From the NCBI GenBank assembly GCA_001584585.1, contig LSYV01000043.1:641990-705989 (forward strand): a DNA stretch of 64,000 nt, given 5' to 3'. Shown here piece by piece: positions 1 to 12,500 of this stretch. A program made the translations under genes and the position numbers. Position 1 is the first letter of the stretch, and the number at the start of each line of letters is the position of its first letter. Origin of the DNA: Gonium pectorale. Lineage: Eukaryota > Chlorophyta > Chlorophyceae > Chlamydomonadales > Volvocaceae. The notes beneath the pieces are model-generated. The model made no database searches, was not told the origin of the DNA, and saw only the letters and a program-made list of their open reading frames with translations.

Positions 1-2502
1 CAGGCGGCGCAAGCGGTGGCTACGGTACGGGTGGCACGGGCGCGGGCGACGGGTCGACCGGCGGCAGTGGTGATGACGGCCCTAATGGCGACGGAGGAGG
101 CAGCGACGAGTGGGATGGCAGCAGCACGTCGCTGGGCACCTGGTGGTACGGCGGCGAAGAAGGCACCAGCGATGGAGGCTCGGGCTATGGGGCCCCGGCA
201 GTGCCGGGGTACGGCGGCGGCGCGCACGGTGGCAGCGGTGGGCTGTACAGCAACTACGACGAGGACAGCGGCTACGGCGGCCTCCCAGTGTATGGCAGCG
301 GCCCGCTTTGGGAGGTCGCCTCCGGAGGTAACGAAGGTGGGGAGGCCGGTTCTCCTCCAGCGCGCAGGAGGCGCCAGCTGCTGGGAGGGGAGGAGGACCC
401 GCCGCTGCCGGCCCATGTGGCCGATGATGTACGGCAACCACACTGCGTGTACGAGCTCCTACTGTCGTACGCTCGTGACAGCGAGGTGGGTCGGGGCCGT
501 CTTTGGGGCCGGCATCTTCGGGTTCTTCATGGGGAAGGCGTTGCGTGTGGCGGGCTGCACGAACCCGTCAGATCCCGGTAGGCGACGCGTTTGCGCCGGC
601 AGCCTGCCCTGGCCGCCTCACGGCTTCCCCACTCCTCCCCGCCCACGGGCCGCCGCACGCACATACCCGACACGTACCCGACACGCGCCCGCGTTTACCC
701 CCCTTTACCCGCTGTGCTACCGACGCCGCAGGTGGGCTGGTACGCGGCCGACTCCATCTTCTTTGCCTCCACGCGGCACTACGGATGGTCGGGCAGGGAC
801 GTGCTGGTCACGAGCCGGCCCCCGCCCGACATGCCAGCGCCCGTGCCGCCAGCACCGCATCCGGCCCTCGGTGAGCAAGGCGGTCGATCGGGCAATGGTG
901 CCCTGGTGCTGGGTGCCTCCCTTCCGCGCCCGTGCGACCCTGGAGGGCACGTCCTGCATGAGGCCCTCCGCTGATATCGGGCCACGCAGTGTCACTCTAG
1001 GTCATGCGGCCTTCGACACCCTTGATACAATATGTCTAGGGGGTACGGTATCCTTGTCGCTCCAGAAACAGCATCGCCCGTGAACGCTTCCTCCTGGCAT
1101 CCTAGGACCTCTGAACTGCGCCCGCCCAGCCAGTGGCGCTTACTGATCCAGGGGCTGCTCCGTTGGCTTGTTGGGACGATCGCCGCCCTCAACCCACGTG
1201 AGTGCAGGCGCGGAACTGGAAGCGGAGTGCGCTCTGCTACCGCTGACGGCCGGCGGTGCCATAGGGGCCAGTGGGGCCGACCTGGGCGGTGACGGCGGCC
1301 GCCAGAGCGGCGAGGGGCCCATCAAGGAGCTGCCGCCTCCGCCACGGGTTGCACCGCCAGGCGTAACACGCGGCGACCGTGACTCGCGGCCCCGCTGGGT
1401 GCTGCCGGTGGCCGTCGTTGTCGGCGTCCTGGGCGCGCTCGTACTGGCGGCTGTAGCGGTCCTGCTAACGGTTGCCCGCCGACGGCCGCACGGCGCAGTC
1501 AAACACGCGCTTCTAGCGCTCAACCCGAGCTTCTTGATGAGCGATGGAGCGGCCGCATCCGCGCCTAGAACTGCACGGAAGGGGCCGGCTTGGGGCGGAC
1601 ACCCCTCCAGCCTCGCGTGTCGCTCCAAGCCTTCTGGCAGCGACGGCGGCGGCTTTGTCGACAGCGGCGGCGGCGATGGTAGCGACGGAGCCCCGTTGGT
1701 GGACTGCGCTGCCCGCATCTGGACGGCGGCGGCCATGGAGCCACCGGCCTTAGAGCACGCGGGAGGGGCAGCCCCTGGCGCTGGGGGCATTGGTGTCGAA
1801 GGAGGAGGACGAGAAGGGGTGGGCAAAGGGGTTGCGCTTTCCGGAGCGGCTGACTCCACCGGAGGCCACCTGGATCACGACCTCCTGTTGGTGAGGGCTT
1901 GTCGCACGTCGATTCTGATGTCCCGTGCATTCCCAACGCTGCCGGGGGCGGCCCGCCTGCGTCCCTCGCGCCTGCGTGCCGGAACCCCCGGCCGCCAGCA
2001 CGCCGCCCGGCCAGGCCGCGTCGCCGTCACAGGCGCTCCCTTGCCGGCAGCCCAGCTTTCTGGCTTGCATGCTCCACCGCATGCCCTCGTGCTGGATTCT
2101 GTTGGATCCTGATCCGCAATCACTGCACCAAGGCGTGTCCACTGCGTACTCCCGCTAGCTCCCACCATTCGGCATTCAGCTGCACACCGTGCAGTCCAGC
2201 CGCGCGTGCATACACCAGCGACGTCTCGCGTGTCCATCATAAACCAGCGGCGTCTCGCCGACACGCTGACACGCCAAACACACCTTCCGCTGCAGACCCA
2301 CGACATCGACCTGGGCGTCAGCGCCTTCCTGCGCAACTGCCCCGCATCGGCCTCGTCCGCTTCCCACGCTACCAGCAGCGCCTACGAGACGCCTCCAACG
2401 GGTGGGTGCCTTGGGGGCCATGCGCGTGCCTTGCGCGCCCGCCCCCCGCCGCCGCGCTGCATTGCGCCGCTGCGTTATGTTCCGCCAACGACACACGGTT
2501 TG

Positions 2503-2537
<35 letters not shown>

Positions 2538-5500
2538 CACCACCGCACCTGGATACCAGGCACAGCTACCGGTGTCCTGCAAAGCGGCCCGTCCATAGCG
2601 TTCCTCAAAAGTGAACACAGTTTCCCGCAACGAGGACTGCTGCGATGCCAGACCCCGCTGCCACCCACCTGCTGACGTCCCTCTCGCGCTTCTGCGCCTA
2701 CCCACAGGCCCGGCCGGCAGCTGCGGAAACGGCACCGGCGCCGGCGCCGGTTGCGCACCGCGCGCCACGCAGCAGCCGTCTACCACCGCTGTCGCCGGCG
2801 CCGCCGCCTCCCTGATGCTGGGGCGACAGTGCCAGCTGTCCGCCGCAATCCTGCGGGTGCACGCTCGCGTTAACAGAGGGGGCGGCGGCCAGGCCGCCGG
2901 CGGGGGCGGCCAGGGCGGTGGCGACCATTGCGTGCGACTGCTCAGCGTGCTCGGGCGGGGCTCGGCGGGCGTCGTTTACCTGGGTGAGATGCTGAGGCTG
3001 GCCGACCGGTCGACCGTGTACCGCGCATCGGCAATCAACTGCGGGTGGGAAGTATGCGCAGGAGGGGATACATACATGAAGGGGGGGGGTCAGGAGTGCG
3101 CACGCATGCGGTATGATGCGGAGGCGCGACTGGGGCCCTACCGCCCTTGCCTACCACCACATCAAAGCTCTTTACCCCCCCCCCCCACACACACACTGCG
3201 GTCCGGCGTGTCGCGTTGCGGACCCCGTTTCCCAACCATCTCCATCACCTCCCGCCCTCTCCCCCGCCCTCAAGTGCCAAGTGCTCGGCTGTGGCCCCCC
3301 ATCCCCCTTCTCCCGCCCGGCCCCACCCTCTCCGCATCCTTATACCAATACACCGCAGGCTCGTGGCGCGGCCTGCGCGTTGCGGTGAAGGTGCTGGTCG
3401 TCCACAACTCGCTGCCGCTGGGCGAGGAGGGCGGGCGGCGGCAGCGCGCGGCGCTCGAGGCGGCCATCTCCTCCTCCCTGGACCACCCCAACGTTGTGTC
3501 CACCTACGCGTTCGAGGTGCGGCGGCTGGCCGAAGAGGATGCTGCGGCAGGAGGAGGGCCCCTGCGGCCCGCCGCGCCGGCAGCGGCCGCGGGGTATGAT
3601 GCCTCGGGCGCCGACGTGCAGCAGCTACTGATCATTCAGGAGCTGTGCGAGGGGGGTAGCCTGCGGGGCGCGCTAGGTAAGTGGGGCGCGGGGCAGTATG
3701 GGGTAATGGGGGCTGTGGCGTGCATGTGCGACAAGTGCATCCAGAAGCGGCCGAGAGGCGTGAGACGGCGAGAGCTGCGCTGTCTGGTCCAGGACGCCAC
3801 GCCCTTGTTAAGGTTTATGGGTGCCCGAGTGCCGGAAATGGGTGCTACTCCGACCGAAGCTGTTGACTGGAACGTAGCGGCTGGTGTGCGGCGGCTCAGG
3901 TGCGCAGCTGCGAGCAATGGCCAGCGCCTACAGGCGTCCGCTGCCTGCCACTTGCGGGCGTTGCTTGCGCGCAGAGGCTGGAGTGGTGGCAGGTGTGGCG
4001 GGCGGCAGCGCGGTGCGACACTTTGCGCTGGCGCTGGCGCGGGACGTGGCGGCGGGCATGCGCCACGTGCACACCCTGAACATCATTCACGGGGTGTGTG
4101 AGGGTGGGAGGGGGCTGGGGCCTGGTGCCGCGCACCCATGCGCTGCGGTCCCTGATCCGTTCTTAGCGCAGCCCTTGCCAGAGGCAAATGGCGGGCTTGA
4201 GCGGACGGCGCGGCCAGGGGCTAGGCGCCGGCCCTGAGGGCCACGGCGCCCGGTGCGTGTTGCGCACCGTTTCCCGCCGAACCGAATAGATATCTCGCTG
4301 CGCCTATGACTTGCCCCGGAAGTGCGATGACACCGCAACCGCTAGCGACAAACTAGTAGAATCGCGATTGGTACTTGGGTACGGCATTCTGTACTGCAAA
4401 GTCCTCCCTTTCCTTTGTCCATTCCTGTGCCATCGCACCTCCCGCTAATCCATAGGATCTCTCATCGGGCAATGTCCTGCTCAGCAGGCGGCCTCCGGCC
4501 GGCCGGGTCGGGGTCACCCCGGGGGCCAGCAGTGCGTATGCAAGCGGAGCTCCACTGACGGACGGCGATGGCGACCAAAGGGACATGGCGGCGGCGGCGG
4601 CGGGCGGCAGCCCGGGAGGGCTCCCGCCCGGCGGCTGGCAGCCCCCGCTGGTGGCCAAGGTGTGCGACTTCGGGCTCAGGTACGACCGTGTCTCAAGCCG
4701 CGGGTCGGGTTGTGGCTCGGCGCCATACTGGCGGACACGTCGCACCGCGGCATAGGCAGCCTTGCGAGCAGTCGACGGCCGCGCAGTCAGCGGCCGCCTC
4801 GTGCCATGGACAGCTATAGCTCTACTTTCATTGTCATTTTAATTGACAACGAAAGCAAGGGTCGGGGCATATGTTACCATATAGGCAGGCGTCAAGGACG
4901 GTGAGACCCGAAGGGCCCGAAGGGCGGCAATGAAGGGGACGGTAATGGGGGTCAGGCGCAAGGCGCAGGCACTCGACCAGGCGTTAGGGCACGGTGCCAG
5001 GAGCTGTATGCGACAAGCTACGCGACAAAATGGCGGCAACCACCTTGTTCACCGCAAGTGTCGTGAGTCTCCCTGACCCGCGTGCCCTCCTGCAGTGTTC
5101 CCATGGGCGAGGGGCAGTCGCACGCGAGCAATCGATTTCAGGTGGGTGGGATCGGGGAGTTGCCGCAGCTGCCGTTGTATGTGGCTGCCGTGCTCGTCTA
5201 CGTACCGTACCTTGAAGCGTCGCATGGTCCGTACATCTCGAGGCTCGCACTTTGGGATCTAAGTCGCGAGCTGTCAATCCGACCCACGTGCCTCCAACCT
5301 CCAGGGCACCCCGCACTACATGGCTCCTGAGCTCCTGGCAACCGGGCGCCTCAGCAAGGCGGCCGACGTGTACAGGTGCGCGCGTATGCGGCGAAGTGGG
5401 GGAAACGTGGCCGGCCCGTTCAGGGCTCTCTCTCTGTCTGTCGCGACAGGGGTAGCAGGGGTCCTTGCAGCAGTTTGTGTAACAGCAGCTTCCCTGCCCT

Positions 5501-6574
5501 CCTGCACACGGCACGCCGGTCCTTCGGTGGCCGCTCACAAGTGTGCAGCGCACCCGGTTGGCGCGTGTCCGGGTCCCAGTCCCGCCCTTGTGTAAGGCAT
5601 TCTCCCCGCGCAAGCGCTGCAGGCGCAAGGGTCTATCTTGCCCCCTTCAATCGACCCTTACCTACAGCCCCAAGGCGCCCCGGCTCCCCCCCCCTCCGTC
5701 TATCCTTCTGGTCCGCACGCTCCGCATAAGGCTGCCTCCCATTGCAAGACATGATCGCTCGTCAATCGCGTCGGAATGCATCCCCCTTCCCGCCATCCCT
5801 CCCGGACCCTCCCGCCCTCCCCGACCCCACAACCATTCTATTTGAGTTGCAGTTTCGGCGTCGTGCTTCTTGAGCTTGCGTGCGGGGTCGTGGTGGATAA
5901 GGTCGTGGAACGGAGCGGCGGCGGCGGCCTTGGTGGCGGCGGCGGGGCGGGACTGCCCAACCCCTTCGCCTCCTCCGCCTCGTCAGCTGCCACGAATCGC
6001 CTGGTGTCCTCGCTGCTGCCCCCGCCGGTCGCCCGCGACTCGGCGCTGGCGTCCCTCATCGCCTGGTGCATGCAGCCCGAGCCAGCCAGGAGGCCGACAT
6101 TCGCGCAGGTGCGCACGGCCCAACATGCTGCCCGGAACCCGGAGCGTACGGTCCTTTCAGGATGGTACTGGGTTCACCTCGGGCACGCAGCATCTTGGCA
6201 ACACACACGCACGCAGCATCGATCGTGGCCGCGATCTCCGCACTGCCGGCCACACTGTCTAAAGAACAGCCCAGCCCAGCTTAGGCTTATCCAGCCCAGA
6301 CCAGCGATCGGCTAGGTTGTTTTGCCGCTTGTAGACCTGTTTTGAGCACACTGTTACGCATACATAACACACACGCAGCATCTTTGCCGCACACACAGGT
6401 GTCTGCGTCCGCATTGACGGGGAAATGCGTGGCTGGCAGACAGGCATGCAGGCTGTCGATCCATGTCGTGGTCTGCTGGCCCAGCGGCCCCCGCTCTGCT
6501 GTCGTGCCCGCCCGCAGGTCCTGGCACAACTGCAGTCTCTGTTACTATCTCAACCTCCCGCATCTGGAGACTGA
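1..6574 (+). CDS. Receptor-like TKL-type protein kinase (5' end outside window)
   Basis: Exons I can join in frame: <1-485, 732-870, 1208-1890, 2296-2401, 2708-2983, 3359-3676, 3975-4093, 4456-4679, 5096-5141, 5305-5375, 5853-6108, 6518-6574 (stop TGA). About 925 residues are visible. The first exon is Gly/Ser/Tyr-rich and acidic. One membrane helix (WVLPVAVVVGVLGALVLAAV, about residues 270-296) is followed by a basic RRR stop-transfer, so the Gly-rich part is probably outside the cell. The kinase domain (about 545-915) shows the glycine loop GRGSAGVV, VAVK, HPNVV, the catalytic loop HGDLSSGNVLL, DFGLS, GTPHYMAPE, ADVYSFGVVLLEL and RRPTFAQ. The order and the Tyr-kinase-like loop fit plant/algal TKL kinases, probably Ser/Thr specific. 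The usual Lys of HRDLKxxN is Ser here, a variant I recall from algal TKL kinases. The ligand is unknown. The N-terminal exons are less certain than the kinase exons. Confidence 0.85.
2504..2536. repeat. TGCC tetranucleotide microsatellite
   Basis: About eight perfect TGCC units inside the kinase intron between exons 2296-2401 and 2708-2983. No coding role; likely length-polymorphic. Confidence 0.9.
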
Positions 6575-7049
6575 GCCATGCGGAGACTCACGCAGCATAC
6601 AGCGTCAGCGCGTCCGCCGCTGGGTCCTGAGCATGCGCCCACCGTACATGCTGAGCCCAAGCCGCCGGCAAATTGACCTGATCGGCTGGGAGACAGGGCG
6701 CAAACGGTGCTTGATTGGAGCGGAAACGGCTTGCATTGCAGGGGGTCGCGGGGCCCAGCGGTCCGCGCTTCACGCGGTTCACGACGGTTAACGTAGGTAG
6801 CGTGTACCACCGTACTTATGTTGGAATGCAAGCAAGTGTGGAAGGTGTACATAGAGGCGCAGTGCCTGGCAACGTGGCGAGGGATGGCGCTTGGCGGTAT
6901 GCGGCGCATACGAAGCAAGGTGTCGCACATGCCGACTGGGCATGCTGCCAGGGGGGGAGGGCGCCAGGTGCTGGCGGGGGGCTGCGGTGCATGGCTGTGG
7001 GGCGGTTACGAACGGTGCAGCAGCGCCGGCAGTCGTTAGGTAGCCCGAT

Positions 7050-7054
7050 TGTAA
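7050..7054 (+). terminator. Polyadenylation signal TGTAA of the kinase gene
   Basis: TGTAA is the usual poly(A) signal in volvocine algae. This is the candidate I noted downstream of the kinase stop at 6574. Assigned by position only. Confidence 0.4.
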
Positions 7055-7950
7055 TTTGTATGCATTATACAGACTGCAAGAGGGCCAGTCCTTGAGTACT
7101 GGGTTTGTGTCTGGCGTACCACAACACGCAATGGCGCTGTTCCGTCACTGACCCTTCATAAGTGCTGTTGCACTGCAATGAGGATGTCTTTGTGTCAGCA
7201 ATGTCTGCCGGCTGCATGTTGCTGTCGAGTGTACCGGTTAGGTGACCTACCGGTAAGCATTGGGCCGGCATGTGTTTGTGCGAAACGCCGCACACGGGCT
7301 GGATCTGCGCTCGGGGCGTTACCCTATTCGGTGGTCGCTGTCGTTCTCATTCCTTCTCTGTACGGAGGTTGTCCAAGTGCCCCGCCGAAAGGCGCAGTCG
7401 ATTGTGCTGGCGAGCTTGGACCCTGTCGCTTTCAATACTTGGCGGGGATTGCATCCACGCATGCAGATAGGCGGGGGGTGCGTGCCTCGTCCGCCATCTT
7501 GCTTGGCCGGTATCATTGCTCGCTTGCAAGCGCTAGGGCTTCTGACTGAGAATGGAAGGGATCGTTGCCGTTTGTGCCCCATGGAATGGAGGTTGGGTGC
7601 CTCGTCTGGCACGCCGGCGCTTGCTTGCATTTACAGGCAGCCGGCTCCAACTTATGCATGGCAAGGCACCGCCACTTTTAGGCCGTGCGGCCCGCATGGT
7701 GGAGAGTGGCCGCCGAAGTTTGACACGCCCTCGGCTTCCACGAGCTGTGGCATGCTTCATGGGTCCGCCAACACCGGTGCACACACACGCTGTGCGTTCG
7801 GCCGACCATTTCTTATCAACTGTTGCATGGCGGCGTGGCGCCGGCACCTCCATCACATCCCGATAGATGCTGCCGCAGTACTATTGCCAGCTGTCACCCG
7901 CGACCCGGCGGACGCTTGCATGCAGGCTCGCACCGACGGGGGGACCAGCG

Positions 7951-8010
7951 GCCAGGGCGGAGGCGGCCAGGGCAGAGGCGGCCAGGGCAGAGGCAAAGGC
8001 AGAGGCGGGC
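7951..8010. repeat. Short GC-rich tandem repeat (GGCCAGGGCAGAGGC-like)
   Basis: Three adjacent 15-nt units of the form GGCCAGGGCRGAGGC, followed by degenerate shorter units. In one frame they read Gly-Gln-Gly-Arg-Gly. It lies in the intergenic stretch after the kinase. Confidence 0.75.
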
Positions 8011-9311
8011 AGCAGAGCGGAGGAACACTGCTTGAGGCGACTGCACTGCACGCCAGCGCAGGGCTCGGCGCCGCGGGCGGACGTCACGTGCCTTGAATTT
8101 GAAGTAAGCAAAGCAAGGGTCTGGCGGCCGACCGTACGCCGCACACACAATGCGACAAACACGCGAGCTGGCTAAGCCCGAAAAGCCAAGCTTCCTCTAG
8201 CGTCACGCGGGATGAGAATGCCATTGTGCGCGCGCAGGCAGGCGCCGTCAGGGAGAAGGAAAACCAAAGTAGAGGCCCGCCCGCTCGCCTGGCATCCAAC
8301 TGCCAAACGAGTGTGACCCGGCCCGGCAATCACACCCCTCCCCCACTGAAGCTCTCCCTATTCTATTTGCAGGCGTACAGCTCCAAGCGAACGGAACCCG
8401 TGCTCTGAGCTACTGAGGAACAGGGCGAACCCGCCCTTGGGCCGGCCTTATTAGGCATTACCTGAACTCGAGCGATGACGGAGCGAAGGGTCTGTACTCG
8501 CTTGACTTGCCAGGCGCGTGTGCACAAGCATAGCTTGTCAATCCAAGAGCTCCGCACTCAAGTTGCCCACCCTCATAAAAGGATATCAATTGACAGCAGG
8601 CATGCATTCATGTCCATTACATCGGCAGCAGGAATGCAGCTACACAGCATGGCGGCCCGTGCGACGAACCAGGGATCTCTTGCCTCCCAGTTTCACATTT
8701 CGCTGCTAAAGGTATGCGGGTACAGATATTTAGCCAATCCTCAGTAAATATGTAATCGTGCGGTTTGGGAAGTGGCGGGCATGCAGGCGTGAGGGGACAG
8801 TACACGCAGCGCAGGACGCGGGCACCTGTTAAGTATAATATAAGGATATCATTAGCAAATTTTATATGCACCGATAGGAGCTGAGAGGTCGAAAGCGCGC
8901 CGCCGCCGGTTTCTGGATACTGGTGACTGCCAACTCACCTCGCCTCGCTTGAATCCCGAATGAGGGTTTGTTAATTGTAATCAAACCTATAACCATGGCA
9001 CGTTTGTCTGGGCTCAGCGCGGCACAGGGCACACGCAAAGAGTCCGTTGGCAGTTAAAGCAACTAGCTCGCTGTGTCTCTAGGTTACATCCACTGCTCAG
9101 GTAGCAGCCGAGTTGCGCATCGTGAAATATTCTTTGTGGATCAATTCACTTCTGGGCTGGAGCGGCTGAAATGCACGACAGTTACCTCAGCGAGCCTCGC
9201 AGCGATTATCGCTCCTTTCAATGCGATATTCGTAGCATGTATGTAGGCGACGATGATTGTCGCCAGACAGTTAAGTCGTAAAGTTCATGGCGTTGGGCAC
9301 TTTCGGTGTGT

Positions 9312-9381
9312 GGCGCCACGCGCCAGTCATACGCCAGCCGCATGCAAGGCCCATCATCATCCCTTTCAAGATTGATATAAA
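9312..9381 (+). promoter_or_regulatory. Promoter block of oxidoreductase copy 1: 26-nt conserved element plus TATA box
   Basis: A 26-nt element at 9312-9337, starting GGCGCCACGCGCC and ending ATACGCCAG, recurs identically upstream of the second tandem copy (16513-16538). A TATAAA lies at 9376-9381, 38 nt after it; in the other copy the spacing is 35 nt. The surrounding sequence is much more divergent, so this pair looks like a retained core promoter. A further shared stretch (TCGGCGACTGAAACCTCTCT) directly precedes both ATGs. The regulator is unknown; iron or another metal would be a guess. Confidence 0.65.
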
Positions 9382-9563
9382 TGGCTTCAGTTTTTGGATT
9401 GTTGCATCAATTGCAGTTATAGGGGCGCAGGAAGCACCTGAGCTCCAATCAGCTCTCGACGAATCTCCATAGTGTCCGACCCGGCGCACCCCGCCGACGA
9501 CCCTACAATACATCGTCGCCGCCTACTACGGTATCCTAATTCGGCGACTGAAACCTCTCTATC

Positions 9564-12500
9564 ATGTCCATGGCGCCCGCGCCTTGGGCGAAAGCCCAGC
9601 AGCGCGCAAAATGCCTCGCCGCCGCCGCGCTGTGGCTGCTGGTCGCATGCGGCTCCATCGCCTTCCTGTTCTTCTACGCCACAACCCCAACGCGCTGGCA
9701 CCAAGTCCGCGCCACTGAGTTAATTGCATGGAGGAACACGCTTATCCTGCCCTACACCTTCACCAACGGCACCACTGGGCGCACGACTCCGCTGCTCTCT
9801 GGAGGCATCAGCTTCCTGGTACGTACGTGCGGAGGCACGCACCACATTCAGCCCATGCTTGCATGCACGCTGCATTCATGCGCGCCCTGCTTTTCTGGCG
9901 CCTCGTTGACTCGGCTTCTGCACGCATGGCTAAGGACCTGTGGCTACGTGCAGTCCACCCATCCCTGTGTTCCATCTGCCACCGCTTCCAGTTGATCTGG
10001 CAGTGGTGCGGCACGCTGGCGGTGGCGCTTGGAGCAGCCGGACTCGTGTGGATTGCCTCCTCCAACCAAGTCTTCTCGGCGCGATCGGGCAACAAGAACA
10101 ACAAGCAGCGCACCGCCGGTTACTACCTCCGACAGGTCAGTGCACTGCTGCGGGTGGTGGGCCCTTGCGTGGTCGTCCCGGCCTATGCGCCGCGCAGCAA
10201 ACTAACAAAAGCCCATATCCCCGCCCCCCCTCATCGCAACTCCGTGTTACAGAGTTGTGCCCATCCTATGGTGGTCTTCCTGCGGCCTCATATCGTAACA
10301 TACCCACACCACCTTGCAGCATGTGCTTTGCCTTCTCGCCGTGGTGAATCCTGTCCGCCCGCACCACCCCCCTTCGTCCCTGCCCATCTGCGCATCTCTG
10401 CTACCTTCGTCGGGGCATTGTTAATTGGTGTTCGTTTTCAGAGTACCCCCATCCGCTCGCCCACCCCACCCCCTTTGTCCCCCGCCATCCGCGCGTGTGT
10501 CCTGTCTCGCTGCCTACAGGCCGCCACCCGTACGCGCCGCGTCCTGGCCTACCGCGTGCCCCCCCGCGGCCTGTGGCGCGCCCTGCTGGGCCCCGGCGGC
10601 CTGTCGCTCCTGGACCTGCTCCTCATCCTGCTGTGGGTCGGCCTCCACATCATGTGGATGCACGAGATGACCATGCGCGTGCTGGACAACAGGAGGGCCA
10701 ACCCGCCGCCGCCCAAAGGTACGGAACAGTGGATTTTTTAACGCCGCACGGTAACAGATCTTCATTTCTTGGAGTTGCGAGCTCGGAGAGCGGATACCTG
10801 CATGCAGTGAATGCACGGGATCGATTTACGAGTCCGAAGGCTGCGCTCTGCAGCATAAACCCGACTGCTGTCCTTCCGCATCCCCGCTGAAGACCATGCC
10901 GTTGACTCTGTGCCTCTGTCTGTGTGCACCCCGCCGCCCGCAGTTACCCTGCGCCCGCCGCCACCTGTGGGCGTCAAGACTGCGACAACGGCCGCCCCGC
11001 CGCCCATCAACGTCTCCCGCCCGCCGCCCCAAGTCGCCACACGCCACCTGCTGCGAGCCGCCGCCGCCGCTCCGCCGCCTGCCGGCGCCGCGCCGCCACC
11101 CAAAGTCAACGCCACGGCCACGCCCAAGCCGCCGCCGCCCCGGGTAGTCAAACCGCTGCCTGTCGTCGTGCAAGACAAGTGAGTTGTGAACAGCTGCCCC
11201 GGGATATCCTCTTCCCGGCGAAGTGGCCCAGCCGGACGGACCGAGCAAATGCGATATCCGCAGCAGCCCCATCATGCGCATCGTGTCCCCTTGTGTCCCT
11301 TCATGTCTGAATTATTGATAGTGACATGACTACCGCTCGCCGCTGCTGCCGATCTGCCTGCGCCTCAGTGTTGCCAAGTATTTTGGCTGGGTGGGTCGCC
11401 TGGACATATTGGCTCTCTATTTCCCCGTGCCGCGCTGCAACTTCCTGCACTGGCTCCTGGACTCCGATTTCCCCACCCTTATCAAGTACCACAGGTACGG
11501 AAAAGGTTATAATTGTTGTAACCGTATACGGGGCAGCAGCTCCGCTCCGCAGAGGGTCCTGTGGCCTGGGGGGCGCTCACTATGCGACCTGCCTGCGCCC
11601 GTGGGGCCGTGCATAGCAAAAACATGGACCGCAGCACCCACTGTACCTGTCTGACCGTGTGCACGCAGGTGGCTCGGGTACGGCACCATCCTGGTCAACA
11701 GCCTACACGGCATTATCTACATGAGCATCTGGGCCCGCGATGGCATGTGAGTGATGACCCGTAACCGATTGTACGTTATGCATCCGTTATGCATTTGTGA
11801 GCCGGCGTTTTCTCCCTGCACATGGCACGACGCTACTGCCGCACTACCGCTGAGCTAGCGCGGTTCCATCCAGTCGCATCGCAGCTTTACTGACTCCTGA
11901 GTCTTTCCGGTACTTGCGTGTGCCATGACGCGTTTCCTGCCCGCCATGACGCTACGCGTGATGAGTTTGGGCCGGCTTCGATTCACCCCATGCACATCCG
12001 CCGTGGCTTGACCGCTCATACATATAGCCATGTCATGTATCTTGTACCTTAGCATGATGCATTCTGACTGCCTTGCACATGCCTGACATTGGATTCTCAA
12101 CCGCATCCCAAATAATGGCATTACAACCGCCCACATGCAGCCTGACGCGGATGCTGGACTGGGGTATGACCGCCGGAGTCAACCGCCTGTCTGGCCTGAT
12201 CTCAATGTGCGGCGGCTGGATGCTGCTGCTAGGCGCCCTGCCCGTCGTTCGCCGGCGTTGCTTCAACCTCTTCTACGCCTCCCACATCCTGGGCGCGGTC
12301 GTGTTCATGCTGTTTGCCTTCATGCACCGCAAGGACGTGGCGACCTGGGTGATGCCAGGTGGGTGGGTGGGCGGGTGGGTGGTGCGGAGCGCTCTATCTG
12401 CCGTGTCACCACTGCATCGCCGGGTTACTAACGCATGAAATGACGGCGCAGATGCACTGCGCTAGGTGAACCGTGTAACGCGGGTCCTGTTGCCAAGGGT

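Larger units (their letters stand above)
6575..9311. other. Kinase 3' UTR and intergenic DNA, no convincing gene
   Basis: After the kinase stop there is about 475 nt to a TGTAA signal, then GC-rich DNA turning AT-richer toward 8700-9300. A 278-codon open frame at 7260-8096 exists, but its protein has no recognisable domain and ends in a repeat-driven Gly/Gln/Arg tract. I do not call it a gene. Confidence 0.5.

Noticed and set aside
7260..8096. 278-codon open frame downstream of the kinase
   Set aside because: No recognisable domain, frame sustained partly by a tandem repeat, no supporting splice or promoter context; likely UTR/intergenic.
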